Source of the DNA: Neodiprion pinetum
Lineage: Eukaryota > Arthropoda > Insecta > Hymenoptera > Diprionidae
Reading direction: 5' to 3'
Assembly: GCF_021155775.2 (NCBI RefSeq)
Contig: NC_060235.2
Location: forward strand, 27,258,607-27,322,606
DNA length: 64,000 nucleotides
Made by a program: the position numbers and the translations under genes. The notes under the pieces were generated by a model. It did no database searches, was not told the DNA's origin, and saw nothing but the letters and a program-made list of their open reading frames with translations. Each line of letters starts with the position of its first letter. The stretch's first letter is position 1. This document shows, piece after piece, positions 51,721 to 64,000 of the stretch.

Positions 51721-53168
51721 GAGGAAATCCAGATAAGAGGTTCTTTTGCTTGAGATGAATTATAAAAAATCGATAAATCGAAATTAGTTATGCTATTTTC
51801 ACTTTCCGCAGGAAAGTTTATTGTTGATACTACTTACACTTAAAAAGTCACCTGGCATTTTATGCTGGTTTGAAAATGATGTAACGTCAATTTCCAAAGA
51901 TTTTATGTTTTAAAAACATTATCACGATGGCCATAATGCCCCTGATAGAGAACAATACATAAGTATTGATAATGTGTAGTTGAAGACAGAGTGAAAGTGA
52001 ATTTCTTGGCATATACATAAAACAACTATTTATACATTTTTAACAGAGGTGTAATATGACTAAATTGTGATATGTAATAAGGAGATTTTTTTACTGGTAC
52101 AAAATGATGCAACCCTAGTACATATATCCCGGTGATAGTGCAGTTTTGTACTTTTAGCTTTAGATAGTGACACATAGTGAGTAAAATTACGTTCTATATC
52201 ACCCACCCTTATCCACAGTAATCAACAGTCAACTGTGAAATGTCGAATAAAGGAAAAAAGGATTGCCTAATGTATTCTAATTGGTTTATGAAATCTGTGA
52301 ATTCTTGCCAAATTTTGTATATATATTGACATTACAAACTATTTTCAACCAAAATATTATGAATATCTGCATCCTTAATACCCACACAATTGAATTAACG
52401 GCCCTGGGTACAAGGAATTAAATATATTGCAAATACACAATAAATTTATTTTAAATATAATATCGTCAGCTTTATGTGACACTTTGTTTAATAATGGAAT
52501 ATCAACGTAAATTCGTGCATTTTGCTATGTGGGTGATGTGCTAACAAAATAGGCTCATGAACGTAGGATTTTACTTTTTCTGAAATCAAGTAAGAATAAT
52601 TTCATTTTTCTTCTCGTATAACACAGTAAATTAGTATCTGTCAGAGTTAATACTTACGAAATATTCTTTATTTAATTATTGACTATGCTGAGATGTATAA
52701 AAATTATTTATTATGTTTTTTGCAGAGTTGAATTTCAGTGAAGCTAATATAGGTGCACCTGAAGCTTGTCTCATATCCGACATTAAATATTGACAAGCAA
52801 AAAAATAGATTAAAGTTAATGTGGACGTATGTAAGTGTTAGTGAATTGATTGTACTTAATTTCAGTTATCGCTATCAGTCGCATTGTGGTCTACAGAGAC
52901 TGTGGATGACACTTGAGTCTCAGCAGTGTTTTAATGAAATGATGAACCAATTCCTGTGTGTAAACTGACGATATTTCATCAGAAAATTGACTGCTACCTG
53001 AACCTATATTTCAAGTTGAAATTTCTTCAGGATAATCATGAACATTTAGATCTTTGTGTTCCACATTTTCCAACTCATTGTATGTGTATATACTAGCTAT
53101 GTAAATTTAAATTAAATGAATATTTGTAAACAAACCACACCATGTCTTCATCTACTTCTAATTATGAA

Positions 53169-53174
53169 AATAAA
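53169..53174 (+). terminator. Possible MED12 poly(A) signal
   Basis: AATAAA lies about 1.6 kb after the MED12 stop, in the AT-rich stretch before the convergent RFC4 gene. Other weaker signals exist, so this assignment is tentative. Confidence 0.3.
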
Positions 53175-54896
53175 AATTGAATGAATCACAGAAATTATAT
53201 AATATGAGTATGCATATGTAGATGTAGGAATTCTGTGTTCTCCTTGCCTTTCTTTACGTAAGTTATTAAATTATTCAGAAATATCCTGAAATTTCTCGCT
53301 TATTATCTTATACCCCTTGAAATTTATTACAAAACGTATGAGAACCTTGATATTCTCACTCGCATCTCATCGAATTAAAAATTCCCTGTAAGTGGAATTT
53401 TCTATTCATGTCACTTTTGGTCCCAAAGTTTAATGCGTATCAAAAACAAGAGTGTTTAAGCGTTTTCAACGTTTTAATTATATAATCTTTTCTCAAATTG
53501 TTGATACCTTAGCTTATGTTATACGAATCTACTCAGAATTATGTCTATTTCATAGTAGGGAAGTTGTTTCATAAGGGTTCACGATTCCTCAATAATAATA
53601 TTGATATGATATTCGTTTTTTCAATTTTTGTGGCAGAACTATAAAGTCCGTAACAATACGTCACTCACTTCGGAAACATTATTTACCCATACAAAAAATA
53701 TGCTAATTATAGAGGTGCGAAGGGCAATTGTAAATATTTAACCTAGCATCACGTCAATGAACACAGCGCTATATCCACATCAGGTCGTCACTGAAGTCAA
53801 TTGTCACCAGTGTTCAAACGACTTAGAGTTCACGTTTTCATAGTTGTCAGAGTACTACATTCTCAGATTAATCCCACTACTATACCTTCATTCGAACAAC
53901 GCTTTCAGTCTTATATTCGTTACAGATTATTGATTTTATTTAGGTTCTTTCCTGTTTAAATTGTGTTTACACCTAAAAGGTTGTTATAATTTGAGATGAT
54001 CTTGATTTGATGAAAATGTTGGCAGGATGCTGATTGATTCATAATGTTTGACAAAATGTAGTCTACTTAAAAAAGTTGAATTGATTGTTATTTACAATTG
54101 GAACTTGATAAAAGATTTGGAGTTTGTTTTAAGAGAAGTCTTCTTGAAGAGTGAGTCTTAAGTACTGAGTGACAGTTTTTGAAAACTGCAAATTAGGTGA
54201 AATAGGGAGTCACACATAGCTGACTAAGTACATTTAAAATATGTGTAAGCCCAAAAAGATATGAAAGATAGGAGACAAGATGAAAGATGTGAGATTAAAT
54301 ATTCAACACTACTTCCATTTCTACAGCAGACTTGATACTTTCACAGTCATATACCATAGCTAAACACTGCCATTTTGTATTCTAATTATTTCAAGCTCAA
54401 TCATATATTCATCACACATTGCAGTACAGTAGAATAGGATGTTTATCACAATATACATTGAAACATATAAAATACTGTTATTAGAAACTTGCATGACAGA
54501 TTAGGATAGGAATAATGAACTAATTATTATAAGTAATCTGCGTGTAGCAGATTGTAATTTCCGGCCTACATGGATCACGTTTCGGACAAATCAATCTTTG
54601 CCGTACCTGTTTCTAGCATCCTATTACATCCCAATTTTCTATTGCTTTCCAAAAATGTACCCTGTTTCTGTTTAACTCGGCTATGTTTCAAAACCTCAGC
54701 TTTACCATCCTACTTCCAGTATCCTTTTTTTCTTTTCATTTCCCATCCCATTTCCTCAACTATCTTGACCTTCCGGATGTTCAGCTTGCACGTTCATTTT
54801 ATTGTATCACAACTGTGCTGTGTAGTAGTACTGCATTAATATTAGAAGTCTCCTATTGGAAAATTTGAGTAACTAATTTATCGACGTACATATTTC

Positions 54897-54902
54897 TTTA
54901 TT
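54897..54902 (-). terminator. RFC4 poly(A) signal
   Basis: On the minus strand this reads AATAAA, 65 bases past the RFC4 stop codon. It is the first canonical signal downstream. Confidence 0.65.
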
Positions 54903-54966
54903 ACAAAAAATATATAGATACATAATTAAAATTAATTCAGCATTCGCATCGAAATTTTAGATCACT

Positions 54967-57900
54967 TTAATCAACTTCATAGGCTTTCATGATACCGCAG
55001 CAAAGATCAATTAACTGCATATATTCGCTTCCGCCTTCCAACAATCGATAACTGCATTCCTATAGATAGAAAATTCAGTAATTAAATTCTTATTAGTTTA
55101 CTCCATAAATGACCCATAAACTTCTTTATTTTATTACTCATATGCAAAATAAAAATGGTACAGACCGCAAGTTTTTCTCCAATTATCGCCTTCTGTTTGT
55201 CAGAGAGTTCGGTGGAATAAACAATTTTGTCATTCAATTGTTCAATAACCTGCAACGTATGTAAAGTAAATAAAAATCGTATGGATATTTAGCATAGAAC
55301 TAATAAATTTAATTAGTAATATTTATAAACGGAAACTGTCGTGCTTCCAATGCAATGTAAAAATTGAATACCTTAAAAACTGAGACTTAAACTACAAAGG
55401 GATGTCACTACGATTATTATTGTTATTGTAAATGATTCAATAATACTCGTGATACTGGATAGTACTGGATAGTACTGGTACATCTAGAGAAAATTATTGA
55501 CTGATATTTACAGTTATCAAAAATCTATACTCTGCTTTTATGCATATTCCCAACAAGAGAAGTTTTTAATCTTTCTTTTTATCAATTACTAAAATCATCG
55601 GTAAGTTTATCTATTTCTGAATTATTCTAAATAAAAAAGTTTTGAAGCAATTTCTCTATGTTCCAAGAAATTCTATACCATAAAAATATTGACGACTGGA
55701 ATACTCTGTACCATCCATACTGGTAGTAATGACTTTGAGACCATGCAAAAGTGTATTTATTAAGGTTATTGGAGGTTTCTTACGATAAATTAGATAATCA
55801 CATTGGATTCAATTTTTTTAAATCAAGAAGCTTCCATCTTTGCAATCATACTTGAGTAGGATAAAAATAAAAAAATTACCATGTTCTACACTCACCTGTG
55901 ATACTGCATAAGCTTCCATCATGTAATTGTCGATGAACATTTCCACTTTGTTGTAATCCTTTGACTGGCACATTTCAATCATTTCATCCAACCATTTATC
56001 GGGAATCACCTAGAAGTAATTAAAACAGCTCATTACACATATAGGATGATGCGTTTTCAATGGCTTGAAGGATTAGTGTTTTCTTATAACCCTGTCCTTC
56101 ACCTTCATACGACATCTGATTTCATTTTGCAATTTAGAAAATTAGAATAGGTACAATCGCAAAAACAGTGCATAACATAACAATATTTTGGACTCATTAT
56201 TTCAAAGTCAGCTCCTTTGAATACTCAGGTTATGATTACACCAGAACTGTTAAAGGACAGTATAAGGACTGACAGTTTTTCAATATTAATACTATCATTA
56301 CGGACTAGAGCTGTGTAATTGACCGATTAAATGAAATAGCAATTAATTGAAAGTGCCGATCTGTCAATCAATCTATAAACGAATAATTGATCGTACTGAT
56401 TGGTCGAAAAAAGGATTAATAAATTGATTGGAGAAATAATTAATCAAAACCCACAATTAATTGATGAATCGTACAACTCTTACAGTCAAATAAAAAAATT
56501 TCACATAAGATAACGATGCTAACCCCGGTAACTTCCAGTACATCATCTATTGCAAATTCAGCACCTTTGCCCTTTAGTCTTGATACAGATTGTAAGCATG
56601 TTATAGCTCGTCTCATATCTCCACCAGAAGCATCGACTACCTTCATCAATACAGCTTTATCTGCTTTCAAATTTTCCATATTGCAAATTAGTTCTAGGCG
56701 CTCAATGATTTTCTCTTGACCCAATGGCTTAAATCTGAATTTCGTGCACCGAGATGTTAACGGCTCTATGATCCGAGAGACGTAGTTACATATTAGGCAA
56801 AATCGTGTGCTGCGAGATTCACGTTCCATAGTGCGTCGTAACGCTGCTTGTGCAGCATTAGTCATGCTATCTGCTTCATCAAGAATTATTATCTTATATG
56901 GAGGGCATGGTTTACCACTGCAATGTAAAAAGAAATTAGAGATGAGTTATTACAATGCTTTTTTGTTGGATTTTCGTTTGCCAAAAGAATACTTACTAAA
57001 ATTTTATTAATTAATTGCCTCAGAATAGAATAGTTGTCATACGAAATACTGAAATAACATTACATTTCTTGGGAATGATATTCAAAAAATAAATCTAAGG
57101 AAAATGCATTGCATATTTCGATAGATGTATGCTTTATAAAGATAAAAAGTCAATACTTAAAACTTCCAAATATCCTCTCAAGCAAATTTTATGTCCCGTT
57201 GTTAATAAGGGCTGTTAAGAATTTTATAACAACTCCTGAGCTCAACTGGGGATATCTTTCCACTAAATTTAACAAATGCTATTTCAAAATATTTCTCAAA
57301 CCTTTTACTAAATCATCATTGGCAATAGATATTTGTAACTATTCACAGTCTCTATGTTTGCTAATTGCTAGTACTTTGCAGTGTAAATTGTTGATTATAT
57401 GAAAGAAAGATCTAGGTATGTGCTACACTCATCTCCAATAATGTCAAATTTACCCTATATTACAATATATATTACACTATATCAAATATGTAAAATTGGA
57501 GATGTAGAAAATTCTAATCTAGTCAGCAGACACAAATAATCAGTCTGGTAGTTCATTAATCTCAGAAACGTACATGAAGTTGAGACCAGGGGCTACAATT
57601 CATGGCCGAACGTATTGAACTTCTGTTAAATTGGTTTATAATACTTATTTTTATAAGGATTGTGTAATGTATGCTAAAATGGTTCAAATAATAATATGGA
57701 TTTCAAATTCAAAGGTAGATGACATAGAATTAGTTTTTTCACTTACTCGGGTCTTGTGCCACTGGCTGTCAACTGTGCGAAAGTTTTAACTTTGTCTCTG
57801 ATTACTTGGATGCCACGTTCATCAGAGGCATTTAATTCTAATATCCTATCTTTGTACATGTCCCCAAATAATTGTCTTGCAGCAGCTAATATTGTGCTGG

Positions 57901-58984
57901 TCTTTCCCGTCCCTGGTGGGCCATAAAACAACAGATTGGGGAAATCGCCACCAACTAGACATTGTTGTAAGACCTTGACTACTTCGCCTTGTTCAACAAC
58001 ATCCTCTACAGTTTTGGGTCTACTGTGGAATTGAGAAAAATGTGCTTAACGTGTCATAATGGAATTGTGACATTGGTCTACACTTTGAACCGCGGCATAT
58101 TTAGAAACAATTATTTCAACCAATTGTGGCAGTCAAATTTGATAATCTAAGTATACAGCTAAAGTATTTACAGAGGTTCTTACAGTCAGGTCTCTTTTAG
58201 TGGGTAATTTATTATGGCGCAATGTCTAAATTAAGCATTTCATGCCAACTGAATGAACGTCTAACCCTTATCATATTGGCTTTTGAACACTACACATAAT
58301 TTCACCATTTGACACTCTCAAAAAAAAAAATGAAAAGATTTAATAGATAAAGATAAAAGGTACTCAACATCAGTGCAGAAGCCAGATTTCAATCAAGCTG
58401 GTTCGATGAAAAATTCAAGTAAATATGATGTAGCTCTTTCAATTTTCCTTGCAAATTATTATGAAACTACATAATTAACCTCAATTTTGGTTTGCAAGAT
58501 TGAAGAAATTCAAAACTTTCTATGATCCAATGTTTTAACATAATCAAGAATCAGCATAATATGTACCGCAGAGGACTTATATTCAAGAGAAGTTTGAAAT
58601 ATCTATGTATTATAATTATCTAACCAAACTGCTTCAGAAGCAAGTCTCCTCACGAAACTACGTGCTGAAGATTGGGATTTCAGACGTTTTTCTAGTATAT
58701 TTGTTCAGTAACCAATCCTGAAATTTTTTGCATACGAAGTTGAAAAGTTCAAGTGCAACTCATTCAATAATAACACAGATATCACGTCGTGAAAGAACTC
58801 CTTTCAAAATATTTTTTTCGTACTCGACAAATACTCATTACCACGAATAAATAATATTACTTTAGACATACTATTTTTCAACCCATGGTGGTGAAGGTCC
58901 TTTACGCTTATCCTTCGAACTCGAACTTGAAGTAGGCTTTCTGTCACCGGGGCCGAGTTTACCTCTTTTCAAAAAACCATGCAT
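54967..58984 (-). CDS. RFC4: Replication factor C subunit 4, 357 aa
   Basis: This AAA+ ATPase is a small subunit of the RFC clamp loader, which opens PCNA and loads it on primer ends in the nucleus. Six exons read on the minus strand: 58984-58872, 58022-57747, 56917-56524, 56009-55896, 55249-55166 and 55059-54967. Phases agree and the length is close to the usual 363. Walker A is GPPGTGKT (about 71-78), the Walker B region is LDEAD (142-146) and the SRC motif carrying the arginine finger is at 185-187. LELNASDERGIQ and the sensor-1 stretch CLICNYVSRIIEPL are intact. The start MHGFLKRGKLG matches the short basic leader of this subunit rather than that of RFC2 or RFC5. The donor after VTG is GGG|GTTAGC, an unusual but GT-type site. 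It is head-to-head with RNASEH2B. Confidence 0.96.
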
Positions 58985-60065
58985 TGTGTTCAAAATTATA
59001 TCGCTTGAACGTTGACTTATAGAAAACCGGCCAATGTATTAACTTCGCGCGTTCATACGTCAGTAAAAAAATTCACGACATGCGCAAGATACGTTTTCCT
59101 ATATTCATGATACTCGTGAGCATAGACTACAGGAATAACTAAAAACTGCCATAAGCAAAGGGATATCAAAGGGATATTACAAATAGAGACGCCAAGATGC
59201 GGCGATCAGCACAAGTAGAAAGTCGTGCTTGAGTCCCTATACAACAGGTCGTGCGAAGAGAAATAGTGAAAATCGATCAATTTTTATTTGCATACACACA
59301 AAACTGCTGACATTAATGTTACAATTTTTCATTAATAATTTTCCTCAATTTTATATATTGTTGTCAAATTTGGCTATTAACCCTAGAGGGGTAAGATAAT
59401 TTTTTTTTATGTACCTCGTTAACGGGGGTAAAAAAATGTCCCAATCTTGTAAATTCCATCTTTCTGGTACAACATATCGTTAAGGGTCCTATACGGTCTC
59501 ATTTTTTACAATTTTTAATAAAGAATCACGTAGGCCAAAAAATTTTTCGCTCAAGTTCCAAAAAAGTCCTCAAAATTGGTAAGCGAAACACGAAAACTTT
59601 AGCCGTTCTTTTGCGGTGAGAAATTTACATTTGCGCGACGTGCCCCCCCCCCCCCCCGCCCCCGTTTCCGGTAAGGCAAATACTAGAGAGTTTAATTTTC
59701 CAACAAACAAAATGCAATACATAACTAAATTAAGCAAATATGATAGGACGACTGAGTCATGAGATTCAATCAATCCAGCACTGGATGGCCTCTCGCATTT
59801 TCATATTTTCGTTACTAGAGGGCATTGCATGTGGTGTTCCGTCGAGTTATAGGAGATATTTTGTATGTTATGTTATGTTTTATACCTTGGCTGCACTTAG
59901 CAGTGAAAATGGTATTGCCGAACCTGCGGACAGGCCGACGGCCGGGTACTGGGTAGTTGTTAAAAATGGCCGACTTCTGAACTTTATTCCTGTATGTCTC
60001 CCCCATTACATTAAATAAAAATCAGCATTAATTATCAATTTTGTCAATTGACAACGTTGAGTAAC
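58985..60065. promoter_or_regulatory. Shared head-to-head promoter region of RFC4 and RNASEH2B
   Basis: The start codons point outwards across 1081 bases. The stretch just left of RNASEH2B (about 59900-60000) is GC-rich for this window and contains GCCGACGGCC-like sequence and AAATGGCCGAC, typical of TATA-less housekeeping starts. A C-rich tract lies near the middle. Exact starts cannot be placed. Confidence 0.5.
59643..59663. repeat. Poly(C) tract
   Basis: Fifteen C, one G, then five C. This is extreme for such AT-rich DNA. It lies in the RFC4-RNASEH2B promoter region. The length may vary between individuals or be a sequencing artefact. Confidence 0.9.
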
Positions 60066-63000
60066 ATGCCGCGTGTCAAAGCCTCGCCGAAAAAATGCGT
60101 CAAAACGTCCAATACGCACCCGGCAGCCAACACTTGGGTGTTCCTTATGAAAGGTAAATAAAAAAAAAAGAGAATAAATAAATCAAACAACTGGCCAACT
60201 GTAGGCTAAAAATTAGCTGCAATCAATTTTTTCACCCGTTTCTTTTCCCAACACCATTATTCTCATGAATTTTTAGTCCTATGCTATTTCTTTTTATACC
60301 TGGATCAATACTATCATCGATCAAAGAACGATGCTGGTTGTTATTCTTTATGTAATTACAAAAGACTGCTACTGTCCTTCCACAATTGTTTGACCAGCAT
60401 CAATTTACTGAACTTACACAAATTCCCTCCAGGAAAAATCTGAGATTACTTATTTTTTCAAATGTAAATGCCCTGTCGTCTAGTTTGTTATGTTTTGAAA
60501 TGCAATTGAAAGTTCATAATTCGGCTAGAAAACTGGGGCATTGTATGAATTCGGTACCTACTAAAAAATTGTATGAATGAAAATTTTACATTTTCCCAAT
60601 TCATTTTGTTGTGTCACTCTATTTCATTGATTTGTTTTTTCAGGTGATGGCTTAGAGAATACCGACGGTAGTTCTCCGGATGTAGTTAAACTCAGACACC
60701 CAGCCTCCAACCAACCGGCTATGTTTGTATTCAGCCCAGGTGATACCACCGTTCAAGAAGTTTTAACCTTTGACGAGAATAAAAGATCATGGTTCATAGA
60801 CGACAATGTCAAGTCAGATGGAAAGATGCATTTGTCGACGCCAATTGATCCAATATTCTTGGTTTTACCATATCTAAGGAAGGTAAGTGTTCATGCCAAT
60901 CATTATTTCATAATTCAAGACTAAACTATGTGATTAATAGGAATAGGTGGAACCTTACGATGAAACTTCACATCACAAATTGATGTACAATTTATATTTC
61001 ATTTCAGTCACAACAAGTAATGCCTCTTGACCAAATTCTTCGTGATGAAGATTACCCAGGAACATCCCGCCTTGCACGATGTCAAAATCTAAAACTATCT
61101 TTGATCGCAGATCGTAAGGGGGACGAGGAACTGCAAGCTTTCAAGTTTAACGAAGACAAAGCAATGGTCTGGCTTCAAAAAAAAGTTGGGCGAGTCGCAG
61201 AAATACTTAGGCAGAAAGGTGTACACGTATCCCAAGGAGCTGTTAGTGCTACCTATGTTAAAAGCAACAAACACGAATCTGGCACAGAAGTTGGTGAGAA
61301 TCTGGATAGGAATTCTCATTTTCTATTGATCAAATTATGGACTCGACATGCAATAACACATTTATATCCCGTGATATATAAATGTTTGATTTTACTAACT
61401 TAATCAATAATAACAGTCTCAATTTCTTTCAGAATATCTTAAGTATGCACATGGCATCGTTTCGGAATACCTTGCTGAAGACTTGTCTAAAAAACTAGCC
61501 CAACACTTAAGTCTGCCCGATGATCCAGAAAATAAAAAACGAAAGTCAAACAGTCCAAAGGAAAGTAGCGACGATAAGAAAGCTAAAAAAGACACACCAG
61601 AGTCAGAGTCTATCCCAAGAAATGGAGCACTAGACTTAACAAAACCTGAAAAGGTATGTACGTATGCTAAATTATAGAAAATTTGAAAATCTCGGGGATT
61701 TGTTTTCATATGACAACTTTTTAATAGATCTCACAGAATTAGGTGAAAAATTCATTGTGCAAGCTTTCTAGACACTTTGTTCTTTGCATATAAAAATTTT
61801 ATATGCATTTAAAACAGAGAAACCTTTTTTCCATTAAACGAAAATTGAAGCCAATACAACCAATTCAAAACTACAACGATGTGACGTCACCCGTGCTAAG
61901 GTAAATTTATATATTACAGAATCAGTGAAACTCAATTGCTTGTAACATCCGCAATCATCTTTTTTGACAAAAAACAAAAAATTCCACCATATTGTTTTAC
62001 ATTTCTCTGCTTTATATTCATCTAAAAAATGTATTTTCTTTTTTCCATGCAAAGACCTAATTTCGTACGGCTTTCTAATGATATATCGGTTCATAGTTTA
62101 TGATGTGACAAGCATGATGAACATTGCTGTCCCAGATTGAATATAAAATAAGTTTTCAATAAACCCAGAAAAAGTGACTTTTATAAGTGAAAATCATTCC
62201 TTGTTTGACAATTATTCTGAAGTATAAAGAACTGATTACAAACCCTGACAACATTTAGTTTTTGTAACCTCTCATGCAAAATTTATTTTGTAACTTAAAG
62301 ACATAAGTGAGCGAACTTAGATTGTAGGGCTGGGGATCAGGTGGCAAATATCTTCGGATACACTAGCTGTGTAAAAAGTATCATGACATGATCATCAAGC
62401 AGTCGTTTGTATCATTAACGAAATTTATTTATTGATTTCTTAGACTCTAAACAGAGTTAACAATATCTATTTATGCATTGGAAAGGTTGCTTTAATTCAG
62501 GAAATTCTAACCAATTTGTTGAAACAGTATGAAAACTAGTTTTGTTCTCGTTAGCTGGCTTGTTGGAAAACTTGCATCTGAGATCTCATAACTCGTCAAA
62601 TCTTGTCTTCATTATGTTTCACTGAGGCGACTTGTTTCTTCAGGGGAGGGCATTATCTCACTCAACAATCGATGTTCATAATAAAACAGATTTCAATAAC
62701 TTTCAGTATTTGTCAAAGATATACATCTTGTATGACAGTAAAAAATTACATTTTCGTAATGAACCTTGAATGAAGAGCAGGAATATTCCAATCCTAAACC
62801 ATATAAAATTATTTCATAACTGTCTTTATTTTGATAATCATAGCAAATGTTTTTCCTGTTTTCCCTGTACTCTGAATATACATATACTCGTTATAACAAA
62901 AAATATACATTTTATACCAGCAATTTAAAGTCAACTTTTCCTTCATTGAAATGCATTGCCAATTGAAATATTATACTTCCACATTAGTAAGCTCAATGGA

Positions 63001-63344
63001 TAATAAATTATGAACACTTACTGGTCAAATGCTTGATGAATTCCTAAAACAAACGTAGGCCTTAGCACTTGTGAAGTAGGAATCAAACAAATGACTCGAT
63101 CGGGTAGTCTTATATTAATTTTGGTTAGGAAATATAGTTTCGCTATAAATTTACATGAAATGAGCTCACAGTGACAGTGAATTAAAATGTATCAGTTACC
63201 AGAGCTAAGTGTCAGATTATTTTAAAAATATCTTTTCAAATATTGTAGCCCCAAAAACCTCTGACCATTTCGAAGAAAGAGATGTCCAGACAGAAGGCAG
63301 CAGCTGGTTCAAAGAATATTTCGAGTTTTTTTAAGAAGAAATGA
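60066..63344 (+). CDS. RNASEH2B: Ribonuclease H2 subunit B, 309 aa
   Basis: This is the non-catalytic subunit of RNase H2, the nuclear enzyme that removes ribonucleotides from DNA and cuts RNA-DNA hybrids. Exons are 60066-60153, 60644-60882, 61008-61293, 61433-61653 and 63249-63344, in phase throughout; the length is close to that of the vertebrate protein (about 312). The N-terminal half is the triple-barrel part (NTWVFLMKGDG, VVKLRHPASNQPAMFVF, IDPIFLVLPYL). Next come the helical region (DQILRDEDYPG) and the YLKYAHGIVSEYL block. An acidic/lysine-rich low-complexity linker follows (about 232-275). The last exon ends in NISSFFKKK, a PIP-like PCNA-binding motif (SKNISSFF, 299-306) lacking the usual first Gln. 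The start ATG (MPRVKASPKK) is the only in-frame one that fits. RFC4 lies divergently upstream. Confidence 0.94.
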
Positions 63345-64000
63345 GCGGTGACCAAGTCAACGAATCAATCAATCGCCAGTTGGTTTTCCAAATTTATAAG
63401 AGATCTTCAAAATATTCTGAGAAGTCTCTGCGTTCCTATTGGTGTTAAACTTTAGATTTGAATTGGTAAAAATATCTGAAGGAAACTTGAAGGTTAAGCA
63501 ATGTTCAATTATCTACTTACATTGTTGGAAAAATAGCCCAGAAAACCCCGCAATTGTTAATCTAGAATGGTAATCAATCATCACAATGGATTCATAATAT
63601 ATAATTTGATCTCACCTGTCAAACGTAATTCAAAATCTGCGTCAGTTAACTGTTGCTCAAAAGATTTCAACGAAAATTAGTCATTTATTCCATTAAATGC
63701 GTAAGTAAGATTTATTTTATATTAACACATTTCACGATTATCGAATTATATTTTATTATTACTCTTACATAGAGTTTGATTCCTTCGATTTTCTTTTCCT
63801 GATACAAAAGTATTCAACATTTGGGATGAATTTCGAATTAATTAAAAATAAAAGATTCAAGACTTAGGGTGTTGATCTGCGAAGATTAATACATCAAGTG
63901 AAAAGTAAACACTCGACGTTTTTTGAAGACATTTATCCTGTACTGTTGCAATGTTTAACTTAGAATACGTTAGATATAAAATTCTAGTATTACGCATTTT
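63345..64000. other. RNASEH2B 3' UTR and unresolved right edge
   Basis: The first part is the RNASEH2B 3' UTR; AATAAA at 63847-63852 is a possible end. Two minus-strand donor-like sites occur, AAT|GTAAGT (plus 63518-63526) and ACAG|GTGAGA (plus 63614-63622). A short frame containing LTDADFELRLT precedes the latter. These may be exons of a convergent minus-strand gene whose body lies to the right, but I could not join them in phase. Confidence 0.25.

Larger units (their letters stand above)
51531..54896. other. MED12 3' untranslated region and MED12-RFC4 intergenic space
   Basis: No coding exon is supported. The first part is the MED12 3' UTR; candidate ends include AATAAA at 53169-53174. A 19-bp tandem repeat lies just inside it. 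The remaining DNA up to the RFC4 poly(A) signal is AT-rich, and its few open frames lack any family likeness. Confidence 0.45.

Noticed and set aside
1..64000. tRNA, rRNA, CRISPR and operon-like features
   Set aside because: No tRNA B-box-like GGTTCGAATCC with a fitting A-box, no rRNA-like GC-rich stretch and no regular direct-repeat array was seen.

Overview
The window is a stretch of AT-rich nuclear DNA from an animal, almost certainly an insect. The genes are split by GT-AG introns, their conserved exons are insect-like, and the spaces between them hold many short inverted-repeat elements. I suspect a hymenopteran from the general style, but the order cannot be fixed from the sequence alone.

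Six conserved protein genes were rebuilt exon by exon, and the reading frame was checked across every junction. From left to right: (1) the 3' part of Smox (Smad2/3), + strand, with its first coding exon(s) outside the window; (2) ESD, S-formylglutathione hydrolase, +, complete at 285 aa; (3) the mitochondrial rhomboid protease PARL/rho-7, -, complete at 338 aa; (4) kohtalo/MED12, the Mediator kinase-module subunit, +, 12 coding exons and 2185 aa; (5) RFC4, a clamp-loader subunit, -, complete at 357 aa; (6) RNASEH2B, +, complete at 309 aa. ESD and PARL are convergent. PARL/MED12 and RFC4/RNASEH2B are head-to-head pairs, each sharing about 1 kb of upstream DNA. RFC4 loads PCNA and the RNASEH2B family binds it, so the second pair makes functional sense.

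Two less obvious coding candidates were found by matching splice sites to reading phase. One is a two-exon minus-strand gene (17829-19625) for a 69-aa protein with an Arg-bearing, mitochondrial-presequence-like start and one hydrophobic segment. The other is a three-exon, cysteine-containing candidate (48809-49566) inside the last intron of MED12, which matches no family I recognise.

The gene-poor part (about 9-25 kb) and several introns carry non-autonomous inverted-repeat elements: a 523-bp near-perfect foldback at 10149-10671, a 396-bp foldback at 50117-50512, an element at 48283-48672 with a doubled right end, a family with copies at 7107-7492 and 31795-31930, and weaker pairs elsewhere. 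No tRNA, rRNA, CRISPR or prokaryotic feature was seen.
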